Assembly: GCA_046314755.1 (NCBI GenBank)
Contig: JBKDBG010000077.1
Location: 4,216 to 68,215, forward strand
Source: UBA6183 sp046314755
GTDB lineage: Bacteria; Bacteroidota; Bacteroidia; UKL13-3
Direction of reading: 5' to 3'
DNA: 64,000 nucleotides
Shown: one piece after another, positions 29,826 through 38,261 of the stretch
Layout: each line of letters begins with the position of its first letter
Position numbering within the stretch: position 1 is the first letter of the stretch
Translations under genes and position numbers: made by a program
The notes under the pieces: generated by a model
Database searches by the model: none
What the model was told of the DNA's origin: nothing
The model's input: the letters and a program-made list of their open reading frames with translations, nothing else

Positions 29826-30786
29826 TTCCTGCAGTTTGTTTTATCCCGTAAACGTTGCGTTCACTTGCATTGCGTGAAATCATTTCACCGATAAATCCCG
29901 CTAAAAATAACTGTACACCAATAATAAGCAGCACTAAGGCCAAGTAAAACAACGGTTGTTCGGTTACACCCCTTTGCTCAATCATTCGAAATGAGTTGCT
30001 TATTTTTTCTCCAATCAGCCAACAGGTAATTACAAAGCCTGTAAAAAAGCTAAGCGTGCCCAACACACCGAAAAAGTGCATGGGTTTTTTACTGAATTTA
30101 CTTACAAAAAATATGGTGAGCAAATCAAGAAAACCGTTGATAAATCTTTCTAAACCAAACTTGGTGGTGCCGTATTTTCGTGCCCGGTGTTGTACCTCTT
30201 TTTCGGTAATTTTACTAAATCCTGCCCACTTGGCAATAACCGGAATGTAGCGGTGCATTTCATTATATACCTCAATGTTTTTTACCACTTCATGGTGGTA
30301 ACTTTTGAGTCCGCAATTAAAATCATGCAGGTTGTCAATGCCGCTCATTTTGCGGGTAGCCCAGTTAAATAGTTTGGTGGGAATGGTTTTGGTTATGGGG
30401 TCATATCTTTTTCTTTTCCAGCCGCTCACAATATCATATCCGTCACGCACAATCATGTTGTACAATTCAGGAATTTCATCCGGTGAATCTTGTAAATCGG
30501 CATCCATGGTAATGATTACATTACCTATGGCTTTATGAAAACCAACGTTTAACGCAGCACTTTTTCCGTAATTTCTTCTAAAGCGAATGCCTTTAATGTG
30601 GTTGTTTTGTTGATGCAATTGTTCAATTACATTCCACGAGTTGTCTTTACTGCCATCATCAATCAGCAATACTTCGTACGTGTAATTGTGCTCATTCATC
30701 ACACGCTCAATCCAGTTTATTAACTCCGGGAGCGACTCTTCTTCATTGTATAAAGGGATTACAACAGATATGTTGGTTTGTTGCAT
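29818..30786 (-). CDS. glycosyltransferase family 2 protein (DPM1/GtrB-like)
   Basis: A 322-residue GT-A enzyme. Residues 1-230 hold VVIPLYNEEESLPELI, LLIDDGSKDNSW, and the metal-binding DADLQDSPDEIPEL. Two C-terminal transmembrane segments (FFGVLGTLSFFTGFVITCWL, and LALVLLIIGVQLFLAGFIGE) match enzymes that charge polyprenyl phosphate with a sugar on the cytoplasmic face of the inner membrane. It follows the DUF4199 gene by 3 nt. Confidence 0.93.
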   Translation of the reverse strand: MQQTNISVVIPLYNEEESLPELINWIERVMNEHNYTYEVLLIDDGSKDNSWNVIEQLHQQNNHIKGIRFRRNYGKSAALNVGFHKAIGNVIITMDADLQDSPDEIPELYNMIVRDGYDIVSGWKRKRYDPITKTIPTKLFNWATRKMSGIDNLHDFNCGLKSYHHEVVKNIEVYNEMHRYIPVIAKWAGFSKITEKEVQHRARKYGTTKFGLERFINGFLDLLTIFFVSKFSKKPMHFFGVLGTLSFFTGFVITCWLIGEKISNSFRMIEQRGVTEQPLFYLALVLLIIGVQLFLAGFIGEMISRNASERNVYGIKQTAGIE

Positions 30787-30789
30787 TGG

Positions 30790-31338
30790 TTAATCGATGT
30801 TTTGAAGTTCTTTTTTTACAAATATAGCCGCAATCAAAGCATAAATTACACTAAAAAATAATTGTGCAATCATACCAATAGGTACTGCAATAAAAGGCTT
30901 GTTCATTTTTTGCATCATTTGCATGGATAGTTCAATCTGTTCTTCACTCATTCCTTTTTGGTACATGGCTTCTGATTGAGCTTCCATAATTTTATTCATC
31001 ATTTCAGGGTTGATGTAATTAGAAAAGATGAAGCTGTATAAGCTTACAATGAAGGTTGCAGGCAAAGCCACCAACAGCATAAAGCCAAATGCTTTTCCGT
31101 ATGACATGTAACCGTCAAAATCAACATCACGCCTTTGTTTAGCCGCTAAATACAACACATAAATGCCAATTGCTGCACCTAGTATCATGCGTAACAAGCC
31201 GATTAACGAAAATTTTGTTAAGTCGGCATTAGGATTTACTAAGTAAAGTGCCAAATCAACCAAAATTAATGCAAAAGATAAAATAAGGCCGTATTTAAGG
31301 GCTATGGGCCAAGGTGATTTTTCCTGTGTGATATCCAT
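30790..31338 (-). CDS. DUF4199 domain-containing membrane protein
   Basis: A 182-residue protein with four hydrophobic segments and a central Met/Glu-rich loop (MMNKIMEAQSEAMYQKG). It resembles DUF4199, a Bacteroidota family of unknown function that I recall being found beside GT2 genes. It is the first gene of the operon leading into three glycosyltransferases, so a role in glycan or lipid-carrier handling is inferred. Confidence 0.85.
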   Translation of the reverse strand: MDITQEKSPWPIALKYGLILSFALILVDLALYLVNPNADLTKFSLIGLLRMILGAAIGIYVLYLAAKQRRDVDFDGYMSYGKAFGFMLLVALPATFIVSLYSFIFSNYINPEMMNKIMEAQSEAMYQKGMSEEQIELSMQMMQKMNKPFIAVPIGMIAQLFFSVIYALIAAIFVKKELQNID

Positions 31339-31423
31339 ATTACTTTAATTTACTCCAAATAAAGCAAAATTTAGAGAATCAAACGTTACCGAACATCAAA
31401 ATAATATTAGCTTCGCACTTGGT

Positions 31424-32224
31424 ATGGGTGAATTAAGAAAATTTACAGACCAAATGGGGCGCAGTATTGAGGTGGATTTTCCGCCTCAACGTATTATTTC
31501 ATTGGTGCCTTCACAAACTGAGTTTTTATATGATTTAGGTTTAGGTAATCGGGTTATTGCACAAACTTTATTTTGTATTCACCCAAAAGAAATGCATCAA
31601 TCCAAACCAAGAATAGGAGGGACCAAAAATATAAAAGTGCACGTTGTTCAGCAGTTGAATCCCGATTTAATTATTGGTAACAAAGAAGAAAACAACAAAG
31701 CAGATGTACTCTTATTAGAGAAAGATTATCCGGTTTGGATGAGTGATATTGTTGATTTGGATGAGGCTTGTGCGATGATGATTGCCATTGGAAAGTTGGT
31801 GCATGAAGAGGCTAAAGCCATGGCCATTGTTGATCGAATAAAAATCGATTTCAGCACGTTAACTCCTATTGCCCCATCATCATTAAATTGTTTATATCTA
31901 ATTTGGAGAGCACCTTATATGGCTGCGGGCAAACATACCTTTATTGATGATATGTTGAAACGTTTAGGCTTAAACAATGTGGCTTATACCTTAAATGGAA
32001 GATATCCGGAAGTAGATTTTAATAAACTAGCCACCAAGCCTGATGTTATATTTTTATCCAGCGAACCTTATCCGTTTAAACAAAAACACATCGAAGAATT
32101 ATCTGATATTTTTCCTCATGCCAAAATCATGCTGGTGGATGGGGAGTTATTCAGTTGGTATGGCAGTCGGTTGCTGCATTCTGTGCAATATTTTAAAGAA
32201 TTACTGCATACAATTCAATCCTAA
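31424..32224 (+). CDS. BtuF-like periplasmic-binding-fold protein (cobalamin/iron type), no signal peptide
   Basis: A 266-residue protein of the class III binding-protein fold. RIISLVPSQTEFLYDLGLG and a NPDLIIGNKEENN block are typical of BtuF/TroA-type proteins. There is no signal peptide or lipobox, so it is either cytoplasmic or translated from a different start; none is visible upstream. No permease or ATPase genes adjoin it. The corrinoid adenosyltransferase about 1 kb downstream suggests a cobalamin link. Function remains open. Confidence 0.82.
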   Translation: MGELRKFTDQMGRSIEVDFPPQRIISLVPSQTEFLYDLGLGNRVIAQTLFCIHPKEMHQSKPRIGGTKNIKVHVVQQLNPDLIIGNKEENNKADVLLLEKDYPVWMSDIVDLDEACAMMIAIGKLVHEEAKAMAIVDRIKIDFSTLTPIAPSSLNCLYLIWRAPYMAAGKHTFIDDMLKRLGLNNVAYTLNGRYPEVDFNKLATKPDVIFLSSEPYPFKQKHIEELSDIFPHAKIMLVDGELFSWYGSRLLHSVQYFKELLHTIQS

Positions 32225-32243
32225 GTCTTAACCTTGCAAGTAC

Positions 32244-33143
32244 ATGAGCAGTTCGTTTAAAGCATGGCTTGCCTTTGCAGGTGTTGCATTTTTTTGGGGT
32301 ACCACTTTTTTAGCCATTCGTATTGGTGTGAAAAGTATGCCTCCTTTTTTAATGGCAGGAACCAGGCACTTAACAGCCGGTTTGTGTATTGGTACTTATT
32401 TTTTGTTAAGGGGTTATAAACTGCCTAATTGGAATGTTATTAAAGTGTATGTGGTAAACGGCATACTCATGTTGGTGATTGGAAATGGCTTGGTTACTTG
32501 GGCCGAAATGTACATTAGCAGCGGACTCGCAGCTTTAATTTGTGCACTTACGCCATTGAGTATTATTATGATGAACAGTTTGTTTGGGCAACACAAAGAG
32601 CCATTAAAACTTGGTGCCATTATCGGTGTGGTGTTGTGTTTAGTTGCGCAAGTAATTATTTTCAGAGATAATCTTTCAGAATTAACCAATCCGAATTATT
32701 TACTTGGCATTGGTGCAATATTAATTGCCATAACAGGTTGGGGGTTAGGAAGTATTTACAATAAAAATAAACATACCGGTTTGTCTCCATTGTATGGAGC
32801 CTCATTACAAATGGTTTCAGCAGGAATTATATTGTTGTTGATTGGGACTTTATTGGGTGAGTGGCCAAGTTATAAACCTACTACCGAAGGCATTTATTCC
32901 ATGATGTATTTAATATTTTTCGGAAGTTTGATTGGCTATGGCAGCTACATGTATGTTTTAAAACAATTGCCGGCCACTATTGTAAGTACCTACGCATACA
33001 TTAACACTATTGTTGCTGTAATTTTAGGCTGGTTATGGCTTGACGAAAAACTAAATTTAGCGATTGCATTGGCCGTTTTATTCACCGTATTAGGTGTTTG
33101 GTTGGTGAACCAAAATTTTCAGAAACAAAAAATAAAAAACTAA
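32244..33143 (+). CDS. EamA/DMT family transporter
   Basis: A 299-residue inner-membrane protein with ten hydrophobic segments forming two EamA repeats. The first opens AFAGVAFFWGTTFLAIRIGV; the second has IGYGSYMYVLKQLPATIVST and ILGWLWLDEKL. Substrate is unknown (amino acids or metabolites in characterised members). It lies 19 nt after the BtuF-like gene. Its stop directly abuts the stop of the convergent pduO-type gene. Confidence 0.93.
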   Translation: MSSSFKAWLAFAGVAFFWGTTFLAIRIGVKSMPPFLMAGTRHLTAGLCIGTYFLLRGYKLPNWNVIKVYVVNGILMLVIGNGLVTWAEMYISSGLAALICALTPLSIIMMNSLFGQHKEPLKLGAIIGVVLCLVAQVIIFRDNLSELTNPNYLLGIGAILIAITGWGLGSIYNKNKHTGLSPLYGASLQMVSAGIILLLIGTLLGEWPSYKPTTEGIYSMMYLIFFGSLIGYGSYMYVLKQLPATIVSTYAYINTIVAVILGWLWLDEKLNLAIALAVLFTVLGVWLVNQNFQKQKIKN

Positions 33144-33698
33144 TTACATCCTCGGTTTCCATGGTATTTCGCTGGCACCGGCTTCATATACTACAAATCG
33201 AGCCAAGGTAAAAAGGTAATCACTTAAGCGGTTTAAATAACGGATGATTACATCCGGTACTTCCGTTTCGCTTGATAAATGAACCACCAAACGTTCAGCT
33301 CTGCGACAAACGCATCGTGCAACATGACAATGAGAGGCCAATACGGTTCCACCGGGTAAAATAAAACTTTTTAACTGCGGAAGTTGATCGTCCATTTTAT
33401 CAATTTGTGATTCCAAAAATTCAATATCACTTTCATGCACATCCGGAATTTTCATTTTTGATTTTTCTGGATCGCTTGCCAATACAGAACCTATGGTGAA
33501 TAAACGATCTTGTATTTCATACAACACCTTATTCATTTCGGCACTTTGATAAGTGTCAGCAATTAAACCAATATAGCTGTTCAGTTCATCAACTGTTCCA
33601 TAACTTTCAATACGCAAATGGTGTTTAGGCACACGCACTCCGCCAATTAATGAAGTTTCTCCTTTGTCGCCTGTTTTGGTATATATTCTAAATGTCAT
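33144..33698 (-). CDS. PduO-type cob(I)alamin adenosyltransferase
   Basis: A 184-residue enzyme that transfers adenosyl from ATP to cob(I)alamin. Motifs are IYTKTGDKGETSLIGG (ATP binding) at residues 4-19, SYGTVDELNSYIGL, GGTVLASHCHVARCVCRRAE and YLNRLSDYLFTLAR. It is the third gene of a minus-strand operon and overlaps the serine hydrolase by 4 nt. Predicts use of adenosylcobalamin, for example in methylmalonyl-CoA mutase or ribonucleotide reductase outside the window. Confidence 0.96.
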   Translation of the reverse strand: MTFRIYTKTGDKGETSLIGGVRVPKHHLRIESYGTVDELNSYIGLIADTYQSAEMNKVLYEIQDRLFTIGSVLASDPEKSKMKIPDVHESDIEFLESQIDKMDDQLPQLKSFILPGGTVLASHCHVARCVCRRAERLVVHLSSETEVPDVIIRYLNRLSDYLFTLARFVVYEAGASEIPWKPRM

Positions 33699-34795
33699 TT
33701 TGTGTTGAGTTGTTGTTGTAAATTTTTCCTGAAAGTTTCATCGGTAAAACATTTCTTTTCAAACTCATTTAAACTGGCTTGTAATTTAATGTTTTCCAAT
33801 GGCGACAGGTTATTAAAAAATACAGCTAATGCGCCTGAATTGTTTTGATTGTCGGTAAAATAAGCTGCTTGTGTTAATATAAAAGCGGTTGAACCGCCTT
33901 TGCTTCCGTAGCGTTTAAGCAATTGGGGTGACTCAGTTGATAATTCATGTTGTTCCATAATTACGCGCAACAAGGAATCCATTTTCGGCTGATTAAATCC
34001 TTTTTGTATACGCAACATCATTTGCGCATACTCCTTTGGCGAACCACCCGGCAAACGATTCGACCAAATGCGTTGTGCTTTCAAGTCAATATCATGGTAG
34101 TTTAATTCTTGTTTTAACCTAGGGTTGTTTTTTAACTGCAAATGTGCATCCGCACATTGGTTCCTGTATTCTTCAGCACTCAACTGATCAATTCTTGCGA
34201 TAAAATCTTTGTATTCTTCATTCGACTTTTTTTGATACAAGGTAAGTGCACCAACAAAATCATATAAAGGAGAATGTGTAGTAAAATCAAGCAATGAATC
34301 TGCCGTTTGCTGAATGTGGTTGATGCCTAATACATCCAATAAAAATGCACTGTTGGCATTTGAACTGTAAGCAATCATTCCTTTGGCAATTTCCATTAAA
34401 CTGATTTTACCTTTGTTGGCGGTTAGTTGATTATTAATGCTGCTTAACCAAGCATCATGAGCACCTCCATCAGTTTCGGGTAAGTAGTATTTATTCAATT
34501 CAGCAGTATCAATTAATGCGTTTTCATCTATTCGCTTTAGAAATGCTTGGTGGGCAAATTCCGCAGCTATTAAGGTTTTTACGGCACTTGCCGTTGGCAT
34601 CACTGTGTCTGCATTTTGAGCAGCAATTGCCTCGTTATTGATGATTAAATAAATGGCCGATTTATTTTTATGTTTAATTAGAAAATCGACAATTCGGTTG
34701 GCATCAGGTTTCACATAAAAGTAAGCCCAAATAAAGCTTCCAATGGCCAATACAACCAAAGGTAAAACCACCCAAAGCAATATCTTACGAAGCAT
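33695..34795 (-). CDS. membrane-anchored serine hydrolase, class A beta-lactamase-like fold
   Basis: A 366-residue protein. Residues 6-27 form a transmembrane anchor, leaving the catalytic domain in the periplasm. Putative active-site elements are S-A-V-K (TASAVKTLIAAEFA), S-S-N (AYSSNANSAFLLD) and K-G-G (YGSKGGSTAFILT), matching SxxK, SxN and KTG of penicillin-recognising enzymes. An insertion of about 90 residues separates the second and third elements. Resistance is not implied; peptidase or transpeptidase-like roles are equally possible. Confidence 0.82.
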   Translation of the reverse strand: MLRKILLWVVLPLVVLAIGSFIWAYFYVKPDANRIVDFLIKHKNKSAIYLIINNEAIAAQNADTVMPTASAVKTLIAAEFAHQAFLKRIDENALIDTAELNKYYLPETDGGAHDAWLSSINNQLTANKGKISLMEIAKGMIAYSSNANSAFLLDVLGINHIQQTADSLLDFTTHSPLYDFVGALTLYQKKSNEEYKDFIARIDQLSAEEYRNQCADAHLQLKNNPRLKQELNYHDIDLKAQRIWSNRLPGGSPKEYAQMMLRIQKGFNQPKMDSLLRVIMEQHELSTESPQLLKRYGSKGGSTAFILTQAAYFTDNQNNSGALAVFFNNLSPLENIKLQASLNEFEKKCFTDETFRKNLQQQLNTK

Positions 34796-34797
34796 AA

Positions 34798-35955
34798 TTA
34801 ATAAAAATATTTAGGAATTTGTTTATTGATAAGAGGTACATTCCCCAAGCGGATTAACCCATTTATTAGCCAAACCCGATCACTTAAAATACGTTGCAGG
34901 TAATAATGGTTTTTGAAATTACTCCACATTTTGCGATACACTCGCTCATCATATTGCTTTAAATATTCGGCTGCAAAATTGTTGTTTTCAAAACATTTAA
35001 TGGCTTGTTCAGCGGCAAACTTTCCACTTTCCATGGCCGTTTCAATTCCTTCTCCACTAAACGGATCAATCAATGAAGCTGCATCACCGCATAACATAAA
35101 ACCATTACCGGATAGCTTATGTTTTTTTGAGCCCAATGGCAACCCAAATCCTTTAATATCTTCGAGCGGTTCAGCATCTTTAAACCTTTCGGCAATTTCC
35201 GGTATGCTCTGTATAATAGCGGATAAACTTTTCTTTAAATCAATTTTTTGTTTAGAAATGGTATCGCTTAACATCCCAAATCCAACATTCGCTTCGTTAT
35301 TGCTTAATGGAAAAATCCAAAAATAGCCCGGCAAAAATCCTTTTAAAAAATACACCTCCAATGCATTTCCTTCCAATCCTTTTACGTTGCGGTAATATTG
35401 GCGCACTGCACCTGAATAATGTTTTTTATCCACTTGAATTTGACCCAATTTTTTAGCGGCAACGGAGTGTGCCCCATCGCAAGCAATCAATAGTTTTGAT
35501 TGGAGGGTTTCCCCATTATCTAAAGTGACCAAATTAACACCGTCTTGCTGCTGCACTTGTTTTACGGCATTACCAAGTTTAACGCTGAGGGTAGGGTGTT
35601 GCCCTGTTGCTTTTTCAAACAACCAATTATCGAAATCCAGTCTTCTGATGCAATGCCCCACTTTACTAAATGCAATTTCTAATGATTGAAATTTAGGGCT
35701 GTATAGTTTTGCTTTTGTGATGGATGTTTTTGGTGCAAAATCCAATAAATCGGTTTCCAATTCTGGGTTAATTTGTCGGAGTATTCTTTTAGCAATTGAA
35801 CTTACCGCATCCCCACATATTTTATCTCTGGGGAAAGTGGATTTATCTATTAACGCAACTTTTAATCCTGATTGTTTTAAGGTGAGTGCGCAGGTTGAAC
35901 CTGCCGGTCCAGCTCCCGTAATTATTACATCAAATGTCCAAGTTTCAGTTGTCAA
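34798..35955 (-). CDS. FAD-dependent oxidoreductase, geranylgeranyl-reductase-like
   Basis: About 385 residues. The FAD Rossmann motif FDVIITGAGPAGSTCALTL is close to the N terminus; ICGDAVSS, VGHCIRRLDFDNWL and CGDAASLIDPFSGEGIETAM are conserved blocks of this flavoprotein group. There is no in-frame ATG upstream. The TTG at 35955 (MTTETWTFDVII) is preferred because it sets the usual N-terminal distance; another TTG lies at 35985. Substrate unknown (isoprenoid or pigment-type). First gene of the operon with the serine hydrolase and pduO-type gene. Confidence 0.85.
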   Translation of the reverse strand: MTTETWTFDVIITGAGPAGSTCALTLKQSGLKVALIDKSTFPRDKICGDAVSSIAKRILRQINPELETDLLDFAPKTSITKAKLYSPKFQSLEIAFSKVGHCIRRLDFDNWLFEKATGQHPTLSVKLGNAVKQVQQQDGVNLVTLDNGETLQSKLLIACDGAHSVAAKKLGQIQVDKKHYSGAVRQYYRNVKGLEGNALEVYFLKGFLPGYFWIFPLSNNEANVGFGMLSDTISKQKIDLKKSLSAIIQSIPEIAERFKDAEPLEDIKGFGLPLGSKKHKLSGNGFMLCGDAASLIDPFSGEGIETAMESGKFAAEQAIKCFENNNFAAEYLKQYDERVYRKMWSNFKNHYYLQRILSDRVWLINGLIRLGNVPLINKQIPKYFY

Positions 35956-36021
35956 AACACAAAAGATAATCGCAATAATAAGCAATCATCATTAAACCTT
36001 TAGAGAGAAAATCCATCTGTT

Positions 36022-37335
36022 ATGCTAAAATTGTATATGATTCGGATTATTATTTTCTGCTTTACACTTATTGTTTCATACTCGGGTGTTGCTCAATTGT
36101 ATTTTCCTCCTTTGAATAATAATTCATGGGAAACCGTTTCTCCGGATTCCTTAGGATGGTGTACTTCCCGTCAAGACAGTTTGTTTAAACTGCTCGAAGT
36201 CAACAATACCAAAGGATTTATTATTTTAAAAGACGGTAAAATAGCTGTAGAAAAATACTTCGGAACTTTTTCTCAAGATTCTTTGTGGTATTGGGCATCT
36301 GCGGGTAAAACAGTAACTGCTTTTTTAATTGGTGTGGCTCAACAAAATAATTTACTCAACATTGCCGATTCAACAAGTAAATATTTAGGAACCGGTTGGA
36401 CCTCAGCCCCAGCTGAAAAAGAAAGATTGATTACCATACGCAATCAATTAACCATGACTACGGGTTTGGATTATAATGTACCGGATGATAATTGCACCAC
36501 GCCTGCATGTTTAAAATACCGAAATGATGCCGGAACGCAATGGTACTATCACAACGCAACGTATTTGTTGCTGCAAGATGTGATTGAGTCGGCATCGGGA
36601 CGAACTTTACAGCAGTTTACCAATCAACAATTAAACTTAAAAACTGGCATTAACGGAGGTTGGTTTAATGGAACCTTTTATTCCAGACCACGTGGAATGG
36701 CTCGTTTTGGATTGCTCATGTTAAATAAAGGCATATGGAACACCGATACATTATTGTTTGATACGGCTTATTACCGACAAATGATCACGCCTTCACAAAG
36801 TTTAAATGAATCATACGGTTATTTGTGGTGGCTGAATGGTTACAATAGTTACAAACTACCTGGCACTACATTTACCTTTCCCGGAATGTTGTGTAAACCA
36901 GCACCACCTGATTTGTTCTCCGGCTTAGGTAAAAACGACCAAAAATTATACATCTGGCCTTCTGAGCGCATCGTAATTGTTAGAATGGGTGAATCGGCTT
37001 CTGATGGATCTTTAGTTCCTGTTGTTTTTGATACTTTGTTATGGCGAGAATTAAGGCAGTTTATCTGTTCACCCCAAACAGGACTCCCAAATGAAACAGC
37101 CTATTCAACCAAACGTATAAACATTTACCCTAATCCTGTGCAATCACAACTCACCATTGAGGCATTTACGGATGGTTATTATACCATTACAGACGCTAAG
37201 GGAAGTACAATCAAAGCAGGAGAAGTAAAGGGAGGAACCTCTCATATCGATTTAGAAAAAGAAAAACCCGGAATGTATTGTATTACCTTTAGATACAGCT
37301 CCGGGATTTCAGTTAAAAAGTTTATAAAGTTGTGA
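36022..37335 (+). CDS. class C beta-lactamase-fold serine hydrolase with T9SS sorting domain
   Basis: A 437-residue secreted protein. The signal peptide is at residues 1-24 (ending GVAQ). The hydrolase domain has S-A-G-K (Ser93, Lys96) as the SxxK motif, W-Y-Y-H-N as the YxN-like motif and RPRGMARFGLLMLNKG later on. The last 75 residues are a type A sorting domain (INIYPNPVQSQLTIEAF, GMYCITFRYSSGISVKKFIKL). Members include esterases and peptidases; substrate unknown. A second Met lies five codons downstream. Confidence 0.9.
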   Translation: MLKLYMIRIIIFCFTLIVSYSGVAQLYFPPLNNNSWETVSPDSLGWCTSRQDSLFKLLEVNNTKGFIILKDGKIAVEKYFGTFSQDSLWYWASAGKTVTAFLIGVAQQNNLLNIADSTSKYLGTGWTSAPAEKERLITIRNQLTMTTGLDYNVPDDNCTTPACLKYRNDAGTQWYYHNATYLLLQDVIESASGRTLQQFTNQQLNLKTGINGGWFNGTFYSRPRGMARFGLLMLNKGIWNTDTLLFDTAYYRQMITPSQSLNESYGYLWWLNGYNSYKLPGTTFTFPGMLCKPAPPDLFSGLGKNDQKLYIWPSERIVIVRMGESASDGSLVPVVFDTLLWRELRQFICSPQTGLPNETAYSTKRINIYPNPVQSQLTIEAFTDGYYTITDAKGSTIKAGEVKGGTSHIDLEKEKPGMYCITFRYSSGISVKKFIKL

Positions 37336-37343
37336 GTTATTAA

Positions 37344-38039
37344 TTAAGATCTTGCATTAATCACTTTATAACCAACACCGTGCTCATTTAATATTTCAAG
37401 CGGGGTGTTGGTTTTGATTATTTTTCTCAATTTGGAAAGATAAACATCTAAACACTTGGAGGTGTATAAGTCATTTGATCCCCACACTTTTTCCATTAGG
37501 TCTTTTCGCGTTACTGTGTCATTGAAATTTTCAAACAACAGTTTAATTAAATGAGCCTCTTTGGCGCTTAATTTAACAGAGCCATTCAATCCGATTAACA
37601 AACGTGTATTGTTATCAAAACTAATGGAAGAGGGAAAGCCAGGGTTACCATTCCTTTCAGAAGTTGATTTCTGTGTTCTTCTCATTATTGCATCTACGCG
37701 CAATACCAATTCACGTAACTGAAAAGGCTTTTGGATGTAATCATCACATCCGGCTTCAAACGCAGAGTATTTGGTTTGTACATCATCATTGGCCGTCACA
37801 AATAGGATAGGAACTGCTTGGTCGCTTGAACGAATTTGTCGAGCAAGTGTAATTCCATCCATATCCGGTAGGGAATAATCTAAAATGCAAATATCGTACG
37901 TGTTTGGTTTAAAAATTTTAGTGGCCTCCGTTCCGGATTTACACCACTGCACTTGAGAGCCGTTTCCTGTAAAAACAGCTTCAATAAGATTTCCAATAGA
38001 GGAATCATCTTCAACTAGATAAATTCTATTAATTTTCAT
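37344..38039 (-). CDS. OmpR-family response regulator
   Basis: A 231-residue two-component regulator. The receiver domain (1-120) has LVEDDSS, the phosphorylated Asp in DICILDYSLPDMDG, VTANDD and the conserved Lys in YIQKPFQL. The winged-helix domain (about 145-228) includes LSAKEAHLIKLLFENFNDTV and LDVYLSKLRKII. No sensor kinase gene is adjacent, so it is an orphan. An in-frame TTG two codons upstream is less likely than the ATG at 38039. Confidence 0.94.
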   Translation of the reverse strand: MKINRIYLVEDDSSIGNLIEAVFTGNGSQVQWCKSGTEATKIFKPNTYDICILDYSLPDMDGITLARQIRSSDQAVPILFVTANDDVQTKYSAFEAGCDDYIQKPFQLRELVLRVDAIMRRTQKSTSERNGNPGFPSSISFDNNTRLLIGLNGSVKLSAKEAHLIKLLFENFNDTVTRKDLMEKVWGSNDLYTSKCLDVYLSKLRKIIKTNTPLEILNEHGVGYKVINARS

Positions 38040-38091
38040 AGGCAATTAGGCTTAATGGAGTTCCTTAAGTTGATAAGAATCCATCATGCCA

Positions 38092-38099
38092 CGAAGTTA
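38092..38099 (-). promoter_or_regulatory. possible -7 element TAACTTCG of the response regulator gene
   Basis: One mismatch to TAnnTTTG, 52 nt upstream of the ATG. No matching -33 element was found. Weak call. Confidence 0.25.
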
Positions 38100-38240
38100 A
38101 AATATGATTTGGTTAAAACATTGTTTTATTTGATAAACGGTGGTATTAAGAGAAAATTATGATTTATGTGAGGAGGCCAAACAATTTTACAAATAGGTTG
38201 TATAAGTAATTTAGATTTAGTTTAAATAAATTAATAATAG

Positions 38241-38248
38241 TACATTTG
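38241..38248 (+). promoter_or_regulatory. -7 element TACATTTG of the suf operon
   Basis: Exact TAnnTTTG match 13 nt ahead of the sufB ATG. A TTTA at 38216-38219 lies 21 nt upstream as a possible -33 element. The rest of the 222-nt gap (38040-38261) shows no gene and no clear regulator site. Confidence 0.6.
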
Positions 38249-38261
38249 TGCCTCAATAATT

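Noticed and set aside
33695..37335. Beta-lactam resistance genes
   Set aside because: Both serine hydrolases have the fold and active-site motifs, but nothing in the sequence or context points to beta-lactam hydrolysis; one is a T9SS-secreted protein.
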